From the NCBI GenBank assembly GCA_025054715.1, contig JANWYH010000005.1, forward strand, positions 115,632-179,631: a stretch of DNA of 64,000 bases, in the 5' to 3' direction. Made by a program: the position numbers and the translations under genes. Under the pieces are notes generated by a model. The model had not been told where the DNA came from. It searched no databases and saw only the letters and a list, made by a program, of their open reading frames with translations. This document shows, in pieces, positions 34,095-41,950 of the stretch. Position 1 is the stretch's first letter, and the number at the start of each line of letters is the position of its first letter. The DNA is from Pyrinomonadaceae bacterium (GTDB lineage Bacteria; Acidobacteriota; Blastocatellia; Pyrinomonadales; Pyrinomonadaceae).

Positions 34095-34538
34095 ATGGAG
34101 AAAATAATAAACGCTTTTATTCTAACAACTTTTTGCTTTTGCTTTGCCTTTTCTCAAAAAGAATCGAGAAAGCCCTCTCAAGACGAAGCTATAAAATCTT
34201 CGCCAGCATACGCCGAAGTGCTGTTAAGAAAAGTCGAACTAGAAGCTGAACTTGAAGACCTGCTCATGGCTTACACAGAAAATCATCCTAAAATTCAGCA
34301 AACAAAATACGAAGTTAGCAAGCTAAATCAAGAGCTGGAAAAATTTCGCGCCTTTGAGCCTAACAAAATTCAGAAGATGAGCCTATCGCTCGGCAAACTA
34401 GTAGTTCGCAAGGTGCAGATAGAAGTTGACCTTTGGCTTCTACTGCAAAAATATACAGAAGAAGAGGAGATAGTTAAAAGAACTCGAAAGAAATTAACCG
34501 TTTTTGAAAATGCCATAAAAGAGATTTTGAATAATTAA
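34095..34538 (+). CDS. Small exported coiled-coil protein of unknown function
   Basis: About 147 residues starting at the ATG at 34095, two bases after the dusB stop. A longer frame from 34041 lies inside dusB and is less likely. A signal peptide (about 1-20, ending FCFAFSQ) is followed by predicted helices rich in Glu and Lys. The segment LLMAYTENHPKIQQTKYEVS resembles the GNVR-type motif of polysaccharide chain-length regulators and tyrosine kinases (YTxxHPxV), but no membrane anchor or kinase part is present. It is followed by purN after one base, so it sits inside a dusB-purN transcript. No function can be assigned. Confidence 0.68.
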   Translation: MEKIINAFILTTFCFCFAFSQKESRKPSQDEAIKSSPAYAEVLLRKVELEAELEDLLMAYTENHPKIQQTKYEVSKLNQELEKFRAFEPNKIQKMSLSLGKLVVRKVQIEVDLWLLLQKYTEEEEIVKRTRKKLTVFENAIKEILNN

Positions 34539-34539
34539 G

Positions 34540-35142
34540 ATGAGGTTGGGAATTTTGATTTCAGGACGCGGCTCAAACATGGCTGCGATAATAGAAGCAG
34601 TTAGAAGCGGCAAGATACCTAAAAGCGAAGTTTCTATTGTAATAAGCAACAACCCACAAGCAAAAGGATTAGAAAAGGCTAGGGCCTACGGGATTGAGAC
34701 TTTAGTTATCAGTCACAAAGGAATTAAGCGTGAAGAACACGAAGAAAGAATCATTACGGAACTGAGAAAAAGAAAAGTGGATTTTGTGTGCCTTGCCGGC
34801 TATATGAGACTTCTTTCGGAAGGCTTTATAAAAGCTTTTCCGAATAGAATTGTTAACATTCATCCGAGTCTTTTGCCCGCTTTTCCGGGACTCAATGCTC
34901 AAAAGCAAGCCCTCGAATATGGTGTTAAAATCACTGGCTGCACTGTGCATTTCGTTGACGAACAACTCGATCACGGTCCTATCATCTTGCAAAGATCTGT
35001 CGAAGTAAAAGAAGACGATACAGAGCAAACTCTGTCAGAAAGAATACTTCAGCAAGAACACAGTGCTTACGTAGAAGCGCTGAAACTAATAGCAGACGAC
35101 AGAATAAGAATCTGTGGAAGAAGAGTGATTTTGAAGAACTGA
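34540..35142 (+). CDS. purN: Phosphoribosylglycinamide formyltransferase
   Basis: 200 residues, typical length. It transfers the formyl group of 10-formyl-THF to GAR in purine synthesis. Seen: the N-terminal phosphate loop LISGRGSNMAAII, LAGYMRLLSEGFIKAFPNRI, the catalytic Asn-His region NIHPSLLPAFPGLNAQKQAL, then GCTVHFVDEQLDHGPII with the catalytic Asp. It follows the small exported-protein gene by one base. Other purine genes in the window (purB, purS, purQ) are 15 kb away, so the pathway is scattered. Confidence 0.97.
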   Translation: MRLGILISGRGSNMAAIIEAVRSGKIPKSEVSIVISNNPQAKGLEKARAYGIETLVISHKGIKREEHEERIITELRKRKVDFVCLAGYMRLLSEGFIKAFPNRIVNIHPSLLPAFPGLNAQKQALEYGVKITGCTVHFVDEQLDHGPIILQRSVEVKEDDTEQTLSERILQQEHSAYVEALKLIADDRIRICGRRVILKN

Positions 35143-35216
35143 AGGATTTGACTTTTTAAGCGTTTCAATTAACCTAATAGTTTTGAAAAAATTTTTTAAG
35201 GGAGTTCACAAGAGCA

Positions 35217-35966
35217 TTGAGCCTTTTGCTGGAAGGAAAAAGAGCCTTTGTATCAGGCGGAACAAGAGGAATCGGAGCGGCGATTTGTGAGGTTTTTGCG
35301 CGTGAAGGTGCTGATGTAGCTTTTAATTACTTTTCTTCTGATGAGCTAGCAGCACGGGTAAAGGCAAAAATAGAGTCATATGGCCGTCGTGCGATGGCAT
35401 TTAAGGTTTCGGTGACAGATAGAATCGGAATGAAAAGAGTCGCTCGTGAAATAAAAGAAGCATGGGGTGCTATAAACGTTCTCGTTAACAATGCGGCGGT
35501 TAACAAGGCTGATAATTTTGCAACCACAACTGATAAATCTTGGGACTGGGTGATCGATACAAACGTTAACAGCCTATTTGCTGTAACAAAGCCTTTCTAC
35601 AAGCAAATGATAAGAGAGCGAATGGGAGCTATTTTGAATATCACTTCTGTCGGAGCAATAAGATCGCTTCCCACATCGGTTCACTATGCAACCTCGAAAG
35701 CAGCTATGATAGGGTTTACTAAATGCCTTGCCAGAGAAGCGGCTAATTTTGGAATCACCGTTAATGCAATTGCGGCCGGAATTTTTGATACCGATCTAGC
35801 ACATGCCCTTCCAAAAAGACTCCTTCAAATGCACGACTTCTGGGTATCAAAAGGAAGAATGGGGAATCCTTTTGAACTTGCAGAACTAGCTGCATTTCTG
35901 GTAAGCGATCGAAATTCTTTCATGAACGGCGAAGTCGTCATAGTTGACGGTGGAGCAGTTACTTAG
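35217..35966 (+). CDS. SDR family 3-oxoacyl-ACP reductase-like oxidoreductase
   Basis: 249 residues. NAD(P)-dependent reductase similar to FabG. Seen: the cofactor motif VSGGTRGIGAAICEVFAREG, NNAAVNKAD, and the catalytic Ser-Tyr-Lys in ITSVGAIRSLPTSVHYATSK. The segment NGEVVIVDGGAVT closes the fold. The start is a TTG at 35217 (MSLLLEGKRAFVSGG fits the family), with GGGAG some 12 bases upstream. There is a 74-base gap after purN. Its 3' end overlaps the convergent CPBP protease gene by 8 bases. It may serve fatty-acid synthesis or reduce another keto compound. Confidence 0.9.
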   Translation: MSLLLEGKRAFVSGGTRGIGAAICEVFAREGADVAFNYFSSDELAARVKAKIESYGRRAMAFKVSVTDRIGMKRVAREIKEAWGAINVLVNNAAVNKADNFATTTDKSWDWVIDTNVNSLFAVTKPFYKQMIRERMGAILNITSVGAIRSLPTSVHYATSKAAMIGFTKCLAREAANFGITVNAIAAGIFDTDLAHALPKRLLQMHDFWVSKGRMGNPFELAELAAFLVSDRNSFMNGEVVIVDGGAVT

Positions 35967-36723
35967 TTTTCATAAAGTCTTGAACAACTAACGCAATTAC
36001 CTGAATGAAATTATGAAACATATGAATAAGAACGCAAGGAAGAAGGCTTCCTGAATAAGCCCTAACAAAGGTTAAAAGCAGACTAAGAGTAAAAATAAGT
36101 GAAATCGTAATGTAACTTGGAAAATACTGCGGAACGTGAATGATAGCGAAAAGAATTGTAACAAACAAGATTGCAGGCGCTATGCCAAACTTTCGCTGAA
36201 AAACTGGATACAAAATACCCCGATAAACTACCTCTTCCACAATCGGAGCCGTAGAAATAGCAAGAAAAGCTGTAAGATAAAGAGCTTGCGAAGAACTGCG
36301 AAGTATCCTAATTAGATCATTTTCCGGCTCTGGAAATAGATAAAGAAGTAAAAGTGCAATCACATTGAAGGCTATGACAGCAATTACCGCCCAAGATAAA
36401 TTTACCTTTTCCAAACTCCAACCTAAAGTTTGACGAAAGGAGTATCTCCCAAAACCCGTTACAATGAACCAGCAAACCACTAAAGTCATAATGTGAGCCG
36501 GAAAAACGGCCACCAGATTTAGAATTATTGCGGTTGGATCGTTTTTTATGAATTCTTCTATGACCGCCGTTTCCTTTGTCACGCCCTTTAAGTTGAGATA
36601 AGGCACTACGAAAATGTAGGGCATTAAAGCTATCAGGAAAACGCTTAGAAGCCAAACAGAAATCGCAGCAGGCAACCCCCAAGGCGGATTGTCAGGCGTT
36701 GGTAAATCAATCCTTTCTCGCAC
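35959..36723 (-). CDS. CPBP family intramembrane glutamic endopeptidase
   Basis: 254 residues with about seven hydrophobic segments. The CPBP/Abi family contains CAAX prenyl protease homologues and bacteriocin-immunity-linked proteases. Motifs visible: the diglutamate EEVVYRGILYPVF, FAIIHVPQYF with the second-motif histidine, and HMFHNFIQ as the third. It is therefore probably active. The start is a GTG at 36723 (MRERIDLPTPDNPPWG) with a possible TAAACT 6 bases upstream. Substrate unknown. It is divergent from the secreted M20 hydrolase. Confidence 0.88.
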   Translation of the reverse strand: MRERIDLPTPDNPPWGLPAAISVWLLSVFLIALMPYIFVVPYLNLKGVTKETAVIEEFIKNDPTAIILNLVAVFPAHIMTLVVCWFIVTGFGRYSFRQTLGWSLEKVNLSWAVIAVIAFNVIALLLLYLFPEPENDLIRILRSSSQALYLTAFLAISTAPIVEEVVYRGILYPVFQRKFGIAPAILFVTILFAIIHVPQYFPSYITISLIFTLSLLLTFVRAYSGSLLPCVLIHMFHNFIQVIALVVQDFMKTK

Positions 36724-36849
36724 TAGAAAAGTTTAGCTAGGAAGCATTGTATTTTGCAAACTCCCAAATCTCGTTACAAGATTCGAATTATCCCGTGCTA
36801 TTATTTACCAGAAGAAGTTTCAAAAAATTAAATCGGAGTGACGAAGATT

Positions 36850-38157
36850 ATGAAAAAGCTCTTGCTTTTTTCAATCGCAGTAGCTTTCCTGATAAACCAA
36901 CAGTTAGCAAGCGAAACGGATGTTGCTGAACAAATAAATAAAGCAGTAGAAAAGATAATGCCGAAAGTTATTGAATGGCGGCGGCATATTCATCAGTATC
37001 CGGAATTATCAAATCGGGAATACAAAACCGCCAAATATGTTGAAGAGCATCTAAGAAGAATCGGTCTTGACGAGGTAAGACCAGGGATTGCGAAAACAGG
37101 CGTCGTTGGTATCTTGCGTGGTGGGAAACCGGGTCCGACCATTGCCCTTCGAGCAGATATGGATGCCTTACCCGTGAAGGAAAGAGTTAACGTTCCGTTT
37201 GCTTCAAAAGAAACTGCTGAATACAACGGTCAGATCGTTCCAGTTATGCATGCCTGCGGTCATGACGCCCACGTAGCAATTCTTATGGGAACAGCTGAGG
37301 TCTTAGCTCAGATGAAAGATAAAATCCGTGGCACAGTCGTATTCATTTTCCAGCCTGCTGAAGAAGGGCCACCTGCTGGTGAAGAAGGCGGAGCAAGCTT
37401 GATGATCAAAGAAGGGGTGATGGACAATCCCAAAGTTGATGCAATCTTCGGGCTTCATATAAACTCTCAAACCGAAATCGGCAAAATAAAATACAAATCA
37501 GGTGCAGTAATGGCTTCTTCTGATTGGTTTTCTATTAAAGTCAAAGGAAAGCAAACTCATGGTTCTCAACCATGGAATGGAATTGATCCTATTGCAGTCG
37601 CTTCTCAGATAATCAACGGCTTACAAATGATCGTATCTCGTCAATCGGAGCTTACTAAAGCTCCAGTAGTGATAACCGTCGGAAAAATAAGCGCCGGTGT
37701 TCGCGAAAACATAATCCCAGAAGAGTTAACAATGGCTGGAACTATCCGCACTCTTGATTCGCAGATGCAACGAGAAGTTCACGAACGAATTAGACTTGTT
37801 GCCACAAAAACCGCCGAAAGCTTTGGAGCCACAGCAGAAGTCAACATCGAAACGAAGACTCTAGTAACATACAACACACCCGAGCTAGTTCAAAAAGTAT
37901 TGCCATCTCTTGAAAAGGCAGCAGGAAAAGAAAATCTTATTGAAACTGAATGGACGACAGGAGCTGAAGACTTCTCATTCTATGGCACAAAGGCACCAGC
38001 CTTCTTTTTCTTCATAGGCGGAATGCCGAAGGGCCAGAATCCTAAAGACGCTCCACCGCACCATACACCAGACTTTTACATCGATGATTCAAGGCTAGAC
38101 GTAGGAATAAAAGCCTTCTGTCACATCGTTTTCGACATTGCAGATAAGCTAAAATGA
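36850..38157 (+). CDS. Secreted M20 family amidohydrolase (aminoacylase/IAA-amino acid hydrolase-like)
   Basis: About 435 residues. A signal peptide (MKKLLLFSIAVAFLINQQ) shows export, unlike most M20D enzymes. Zinc-site motifs: HACGHDAHVAILMGTAEVL, the FIFQPAEEGPPAGEEGG region with the catalytic Glu, and a late TGAEDFSFYG. QTHGSQPWNGIDPI is the dimerisation-domain histidine loop. It cleaves an N-acyl or amide bond of an amino acid derivative, probably in the periplasm. I prefer the ATG at 36850 with GGAG at 36835 over the GTG at 36838. A strong bidirectional terminator follows directly. Confidence 0.92.
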   Translation: MKKLLLFSIAVAFLINQQLASETDVAEQINKAVEKIMPKVIEWRRHIHQYPELSNREYKTAKYVEEHLRRIGLDEVRPGIAKTGVVGILRGGKPGPTIALRADMDALPVKERVNVPFASKETAEYNGQIVPVMHACGHDAHVAILMGTAEVLAQMKDKIRGTVVFIFQPAEEGPPAGEEGGASLMIKEGVMDNPKVDAIFGLHINSQTEIGKIKYKSGAVMASSDWFSIKVKGKQTHGSQPWNGIDPIAVASQIINGLQMIVSRQSELTKAPVVITVGKISAGVRENIIPEELTMAGTIRTLDSQMQREVHERIRLVATKTAESFGATAEVNIETKTLVTYNTPELVQKVLPSLEKAAGKENLIETEWTTGAEDFSFYGTKAPAFFFFIGGMPKGQNPKDAPPHHTPDFYIDDSRLDVGIKAFCHIVFDIADKLK

Positions 38158-38162
38158 TAAAG

Positions 38163-38192
38163 AGGTCGGCAAGTTAGCGCCGACCTTTATTT
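38163..38192. terminator. Bidirectional terminator between the M20 hydrolase and PDZ protein genes
   Basis: AGGTCGGC (38163-38170), an 8-base loop, GCCGACCT (38179-38186), then TTATTTT on the plus strand. The minus strand gives the same stem followed by CTTTATCATTTT. It lies 6 bases after one stop and 7 before the other. Confidence 0.9.
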
Positions 38193-39041
38193 TCAAAAAA
38201 CTATTTGACCCTTGCCTACGTCAAGATCGAAAAAGCTCTCATTCTTAATAGTTTCAGGGGTTAAAACAACGCTTTGCCTCATCTTGTCACGAACGATAGT
38301 CAAAGTAACGCTACCTTCTTTCTTGCTGTTTATTATCTTTGAAAGTTCAAAAACATTTCGGATAGCCTTTCCATCAACTTCGATTATTACGTCCCCAGCC
38401 TTTAATCCAGCCTTTGCTGCTGGTGAATCAGCAATTACGTTTATTATTAAAAGCCCATTACCATCAGGCACGCCAAAATAATCTCCGAGTTGCTTTGTCA
38501 AAGACATTGTTTCAATGCCAATTCTTCGATTTGAAGTCCGCAGGATAAAGAAATTATCACCAGCTTCGGGAAACCTCTTCTCTAAATCTTCATAGAGTTT
38601 CTGTAGATTTTCAGGGAGTTTTTGTAGCCTGATAGACCGAAAGTCTGGTTTTGAGCGTCTTCCCATCTTAACGTTAACTTCCCTTTCTTTACCGTCTCGC
38701 AAGAGCTTGATTCTTACTTGATGATCGGGCGCAACCTCAGAAATCAGACGAATGAGTTTGCGGACGCTAGTCACTTGCTCTCCATTAAATTGAACTATAA
38801 CATCGCCCGCTTGAAGACCTGCCTGAGCCGCCGGTGAACCCTCAAAAACTTTTTCTATGGCAACTCCTTGAACCGAACTCAACTTATAGTCTTTGTAGTT
38901 ATTTTCGGTTATCTCCTGTAAGCGAACTCCTAGATAACTTTCACTACCAAAAGCATAAAGCTCTACCGTTGCCTGTTGAGCAAAAAGTTGATAAGAAAGA
39001 GCTAAGACGGCAAACAAGATAAGAATCAATTTTCTTCTCAT
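38193..39041 (-). CDS. Exported protein with two PDZ domains
   Basis: 282 residues. A signal peptide (about 1-21, ending LSYQLFAQ) is followed by PDZ domain 1 at about 32-125 (YLGVRLQEITENNYKDYKLS, GSPAAQAGLQAGDVIVQFNG) and PDZ domain 2 at about 172-265 (DSPAAKAGLKAGDVIIEVDG). There is no trypsin-like protease domain, so it is not a complete DegP/HtrA. It could be an adaptor that binds exposed C-termini of envelope proteins. The AAAGGAGGCAAAA ribosome site before the ATG is strong. It ends in the shared bidirectional terminator, so it is a single-gene unit. Confidence 0.88.
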   Translation of the reverse strand: MRRKLILILFAVLALSYQLFAQQATVELYAFGSESYLGVRLQEITENNYKDYKLSSVQGVAIEKVFEGSPAAQAGLQAGDVIVQFNGEQVTSVRKLIRLISEVAPDHQVRIKLLRDGKEREVNVKMGRRSKPDFRSIRLQKLPENLQKLYEDLEKRFPEAGDNFFILRTSNRRIGIETMSLTKQLGDYFGVPDGNGLLIINVIADSPAAKAGLKAGDVIIEVDGKAIRNVFELSKIINSKKEGSVTLTIVRDKMRQSVVLTPETIKNESFFDLDVGKGQIVF

Positions 39042-39129
39042 TTTTGCCTCCTTTTACTGCAAAATTTGTAGCTTCATAACTTTTGAAGCGCCTCAAGCAA
39101 GAAATGGTTGTAGAAGGCAAAAATTTTCT

Positions 39130-40128
39130 CTAAATATGCACGCTAAACACTTTATCGCTAGTTGCTACTATCATTTCGTCTTTACTGGCAAAGCAGAGTC
39201 CGACGACGTTCGTACCGGATAAAATTAGCTCGGCTTGACCTTTTTCCATAGAAATTCTAACTATGCCGCGCCTTCCTCTTAAGCAAGCCGCTACATAAAG
39301 ATCACCTTTTTCATCAAAAGCAATCCCTTGCGGTCTCCCAAGACCTCGGTAAAAAGCTTCCACGAGTCCCCTTCTATCAATCTTCCAAACAGTATCAAAA
39401 CTTGCAAGGCTTGGTGCAGTCACGAAAAGATTATCTTCTTTGTCGAAAGCAATATGATAGGCCGCAACGGAAGGTTCCAGATTTGCAAAAATTTCTGATT
39501 CTCCGTTCTCGCTAATTTTATAAATGTTACCACTTCTATCACCTACAAAAAGTTCACCTTTACTATTGAAAGCTATCCCTGTTGCAATTCCTAAGTTGCT
39601 ACTAAATGTGTAGTAACTTCCATCTTTTTCTATTTTTACAACTTCGCCACTTGCTCGATTTGTTACAAAAAGGTTTCCGCTTTTATCAAAAGCTAACCCT
39701 GTCGGATTCATTATGTCAACAGGTACTTCTTCGAGCTCTCTTTCAGGGTTCAATTTGAAAAGTGTAGAAGACAGTTTTTCGCCTCTAGCACCGGAGCGTG
39801 TTATAACGATTGAGCCATCAATAGGGCTAACGGCGGGGTTTGCTACTATGTGCATCCCTTCCGTAAGTAATTCCCCAATATGCAAACGCGTTGATGAGCT
39901 TTCACCATTTTCACTTTCGACTGTAAGTTCAACTTCACCGTATATTAAGGTGTCAGGAACGGCAACAATTATTCGATTCGAAGACGCTCCAATGATTCTA
40001 CCTCTTATGCCATCAAAATAAACTCCGTAGTTTGAGCCATAACTAAACCTAAAGTTTTTGCACGTGATTATAACCTCAGCACCAGGTATAGCATAAAAAG
40101 GACTTACTTTGATTTCCTTGTCTACCAT
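39130..40128 (-). CDS. IPT/TIG plus NHL/SMP-30-type beta-propeller protein
   Basis: 332 residues. An N-terminal IPT/TIG immunoglobulin-like module at about 5-85 (VSPFYAIPGAEVIITCKNF, TVESENGESSSTRLHIG) precedes repeated propeller blades such as PTGLAFDKSGNLFVTNRASG, ATGIAFNSKGELFVGDRSGN and PQGIAFDEKGDLYVAACLRG. No signal peptide is seen. I start at the ATG at 40128; a longer frame to 40251 would run through the hflX promoter. A TAAAAT ends 8 bases before this ATG with a TTGCTC 16 bases further up, and there is no ribosome site. Its role may be sugar-lactone binding or a scaffold. Confidence 0.82.
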   Translation of the reverse strand: MVDKEIKVSPFYAIPGAEVIITCKNFRFSYGSNYGVYFDGIRGRIIGASSNRIIVAVPDTLIYGEVELTVESENGESSSTRLHIGELLTEGMHIVANPAVSPIDGSIVITRSGARGEKLSSTLFKLNPERELEEVPVDIMNPTGLAFDKSGNLFVTNRASGEVVKIEKDGSYYTFSSNLGIATGIAFNSKGELFVGDRSGNIYKISENGESEIFANLEPSVAAYHIAFDKEDNLFVTAPSLASFDTVWKIDRRGLVEAFYRGLGRPQGIAFDEKGDLYVAACLRGRRGIVRISMEKGQAELILSGTNVVGLCFASKDEMIVATSDKVFSVHI

Positions 40129-40136
40129 AAGCTTAA

Positions 40137-40164
40137 ATTTTATCTTTTTTACTATCGTGAGCAA
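40137..40164 (-). promoter_or_regulatory. Promoter of the NHL-type propeller gene
   Basis: Minus strand: TTGCTC (40164 to 40159), 16 bases, TAAAAT (40142 to 40137). Eight bases separate the -10 element from the ATG, so the leader would be about 2 bases. Confidence 0.5.
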
Positions 40165-40183
40165 TTCAAAAAGGTAAAGTTTA

Positions 40184-40192
40184 TGATATAAT
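40184..40192 (+). promoter_or_regulatory. Extended -10 promoter of hflX
   Basis: TGA followed by TATAAT (40187-40192) is a perfect extended -10. The -35 region is weak. The predicted start near 40199 gives a leader of about 30 bases carrying an AAGGAGG ribosome site at 40211-40217. Confidence 0.65.
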
Positions 40193-40228
40193 TTGACCTT
40201 AGAGTAGTTTAAGGAGGGAAAAGAGCAC

Positions 40229-41950
40229 ATAGGAAACGTCAAAGGTTTCACAAAAGGTTTAAAACCCAGCCAACTTAAGAGGATCGAAAAGCTAGCAACT
40301 CGCCGTATACAGCCAGAAATGATAATCTCACCAGAGCTTGCTCGTCAGATTTCAGAAATTTCTCACGAAACTGGAAGGCAAATTGGAGTCTTGATCAACC
40401 GAAAAGGACAGGTCGAGTATGTAATGGTCGGAGATGCAAAGAAGATTGAGCTACCTGATTTCGGAAGAATTAGAACTTCGCAAGAAAGATTCCGCGGTCT
40501 TCGCTGCATACATACACATCTAAACGGTGAGGCTCTTACTCAAGACGATCTTACAGACCTAGCTCTTCTGCGTCTTGATTTAATGGCTGTAATAAAAGTA
40601 AATAAGCAAACAGGACTACCTGACTCGATACATGCAGCACATCTAATACCTACCACTGCAGAAAAACTGACAGATGAAATGGCTTATCAATTCCTACCGC
40701 CTTGTCCACCATCTCAAATAGACATTAACTTTTTAACTCTCATAAACTCACTTGAAGAAGAAGTCGCAAGAACCCGTCAAAACCTCTTCAAACAGTCGGA
40801 AAAAGATAGAGCCATTCTCGTAGGAGTAACAGATGGTCACATTTCGCAGGCAGAAGAATCAATGAAAGAGCTAGAAGAACTAGCTCGCTCGGCAGAAGTT
40901 TTGGTTTTAGACAAAATCATACAAAAACGCTCGCAGATTGACCCTCGAACAGTATTGGGTAAAGGAAAACTTGAGGAGCTTCTGATTCGAGCGATGCGCC
41001 TTAGCGCCGACCTCATAATTTTTGATACAGAACTTTCGCCCGCGCAAATTCGTTCAATCTCTGAAGCGACCGATCTGAAAGTAATAGATCGCCAACAGCT
41101 CATTCTCGACATCTTTGCTCAAAGAGCAAAATCAAGGGAAGGAAAACTTCAAGTAGAGCTTGCTCAACTACGCTACATTCTTCCCCGGCTAGTCGCAGGA
41201 CAAAATTCTGCATTTTCTCGCTTAGCAGGTGGAATAGGCGGTAGAGGACCCGGTGAAACGAAACTCGAAATAGATAGAAGGCGAGTTCGCGACCGCATAA
41301 ACCGGCTAGAAAAAGAAATAGAGCGACTTAGTTACCAACGCGAACAAAGACGCAAGAACCGCAATAGACGTTCTATCCCAGTAGTTTCGCTTGTAGGCTA
41401 CACTAATGCAGGTAAATCCACTTTACTTAATACTCTCACAAAAAGCAAAGTCCATGCAGAGGAGAAAATGTTTGCAACTCTCGATCCTACATCAAGAAAA
41501 CTTCGATTACCTCACGAACAAGAAGTCATAATAAATGATACCGTAGGGTTTATCAGAAACCTTCCTGAAACACTTATAAATGCATTTCGCGCTACGCTGG
41601 AAGAAATTTCAGAAAGTGACTTGCTACTTCACGTTGTTGACGCTTCTAATCCACTTTGTCTAAATCAAATAGAATCGGTCGAGAAAATTCTTACAGAACT
41701 CGGATATAATCAAATTCCACGGATAATAGTGTTGAATAAGATCGATCTGATGCAAATGCGGGATGTTGAATCACTAAAACGTAAATTGGAGCTTGACAAG
41801 CAAATAGAAGTAGCTACAGTATCTGCTATAAGACCGAATACATTGATTCCTTTGATTGAAAAAGTATCAGAGTCAATTAGAGTTGTCCCAAAAGTATATG
41901 AAATCTCTGCTGGAAAAAAATCTTCGCAAGTTTTCTGGGAAAATCCTTGA
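40229..41950 (+). CDS. hflX: GTPase HflX, apparently starting at ATA
   Basis: GTP-binding protein that splits stalled or hibernating 70S ribosomes. Seen: the glycine-rich stretch RLAGGIGGRGPGETKLEIDR, a helical linker, the G domain P-loop VSLVGYTNAGKSTLLN, DTVGFIRNLP, and NKIDL. The first canonical ATG (40319) leaves out 30 codons that continue in frame and match the HflX N-terminus (IGNVKGFTKGLKPSQLKRIE). In this extension no ATG, GTG or TTG exists before the stop at 40205. The best fit is ATA at 40229, 11 bases after AAGGAGG. ATG 40319 has no ribosome site. The 3' end overlaps the PgpH-type gene. Confidence 0.9.
   Translation: MGNVKGFTKGLKPSQLKRIEKLATRRIQPEMIISPELARQISEISHETGRQIGVLINRKGQVEYVMVGDAKKIELPDFGRIRTSQERFRGLRCIHTHLNGEALTQDDLTDLALLRLDLMAVIKVNKQTGLPDSIHAAHLIPTTAEKLTDEMAYQFLPPCPPSQIDINFLTLINSLEEEVARTRQNLFKQSEKDRAILVGVTDGHISQAEESMKELEELARSAEVLVLDKIIQKRSQIDPRTVLGKGKLEELLIRAMRLSADLIIFDTELSPAQIRSISEATDLKVIDRQQLILDIFAQRAKSREGKLQVELAQLRYILPRLVAGQNSAFSRLAGGIGGRGPGETKLEIDRRRVRDRINRLEKEIERLSYQREQRRKNRNRRSIPVVSLVGYTNAGKSTLLNTLTKSKVHAEEKMFATLDPTSRKLRLPHEQEVIINDTVGFIRNLPETLINAFRATLEEISESDLLLHVVDASNPLCLNQIESVEKILTELGYNQIPRIIVLNKIDLMQMRDVESLKRKLELDKQIEVATVSAIRPNTLIPLIEKVSESIRVVPKVYEISAGKKSSQVFWENP

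Noticed and set aside
40128..40251. Longer N-terminus for the NHL-type propeller protein (start at 40251)
   Set aside because: It would run through the hflX promoter and ribosome site, and the added residues do not resemble an IPT/TIG domain.
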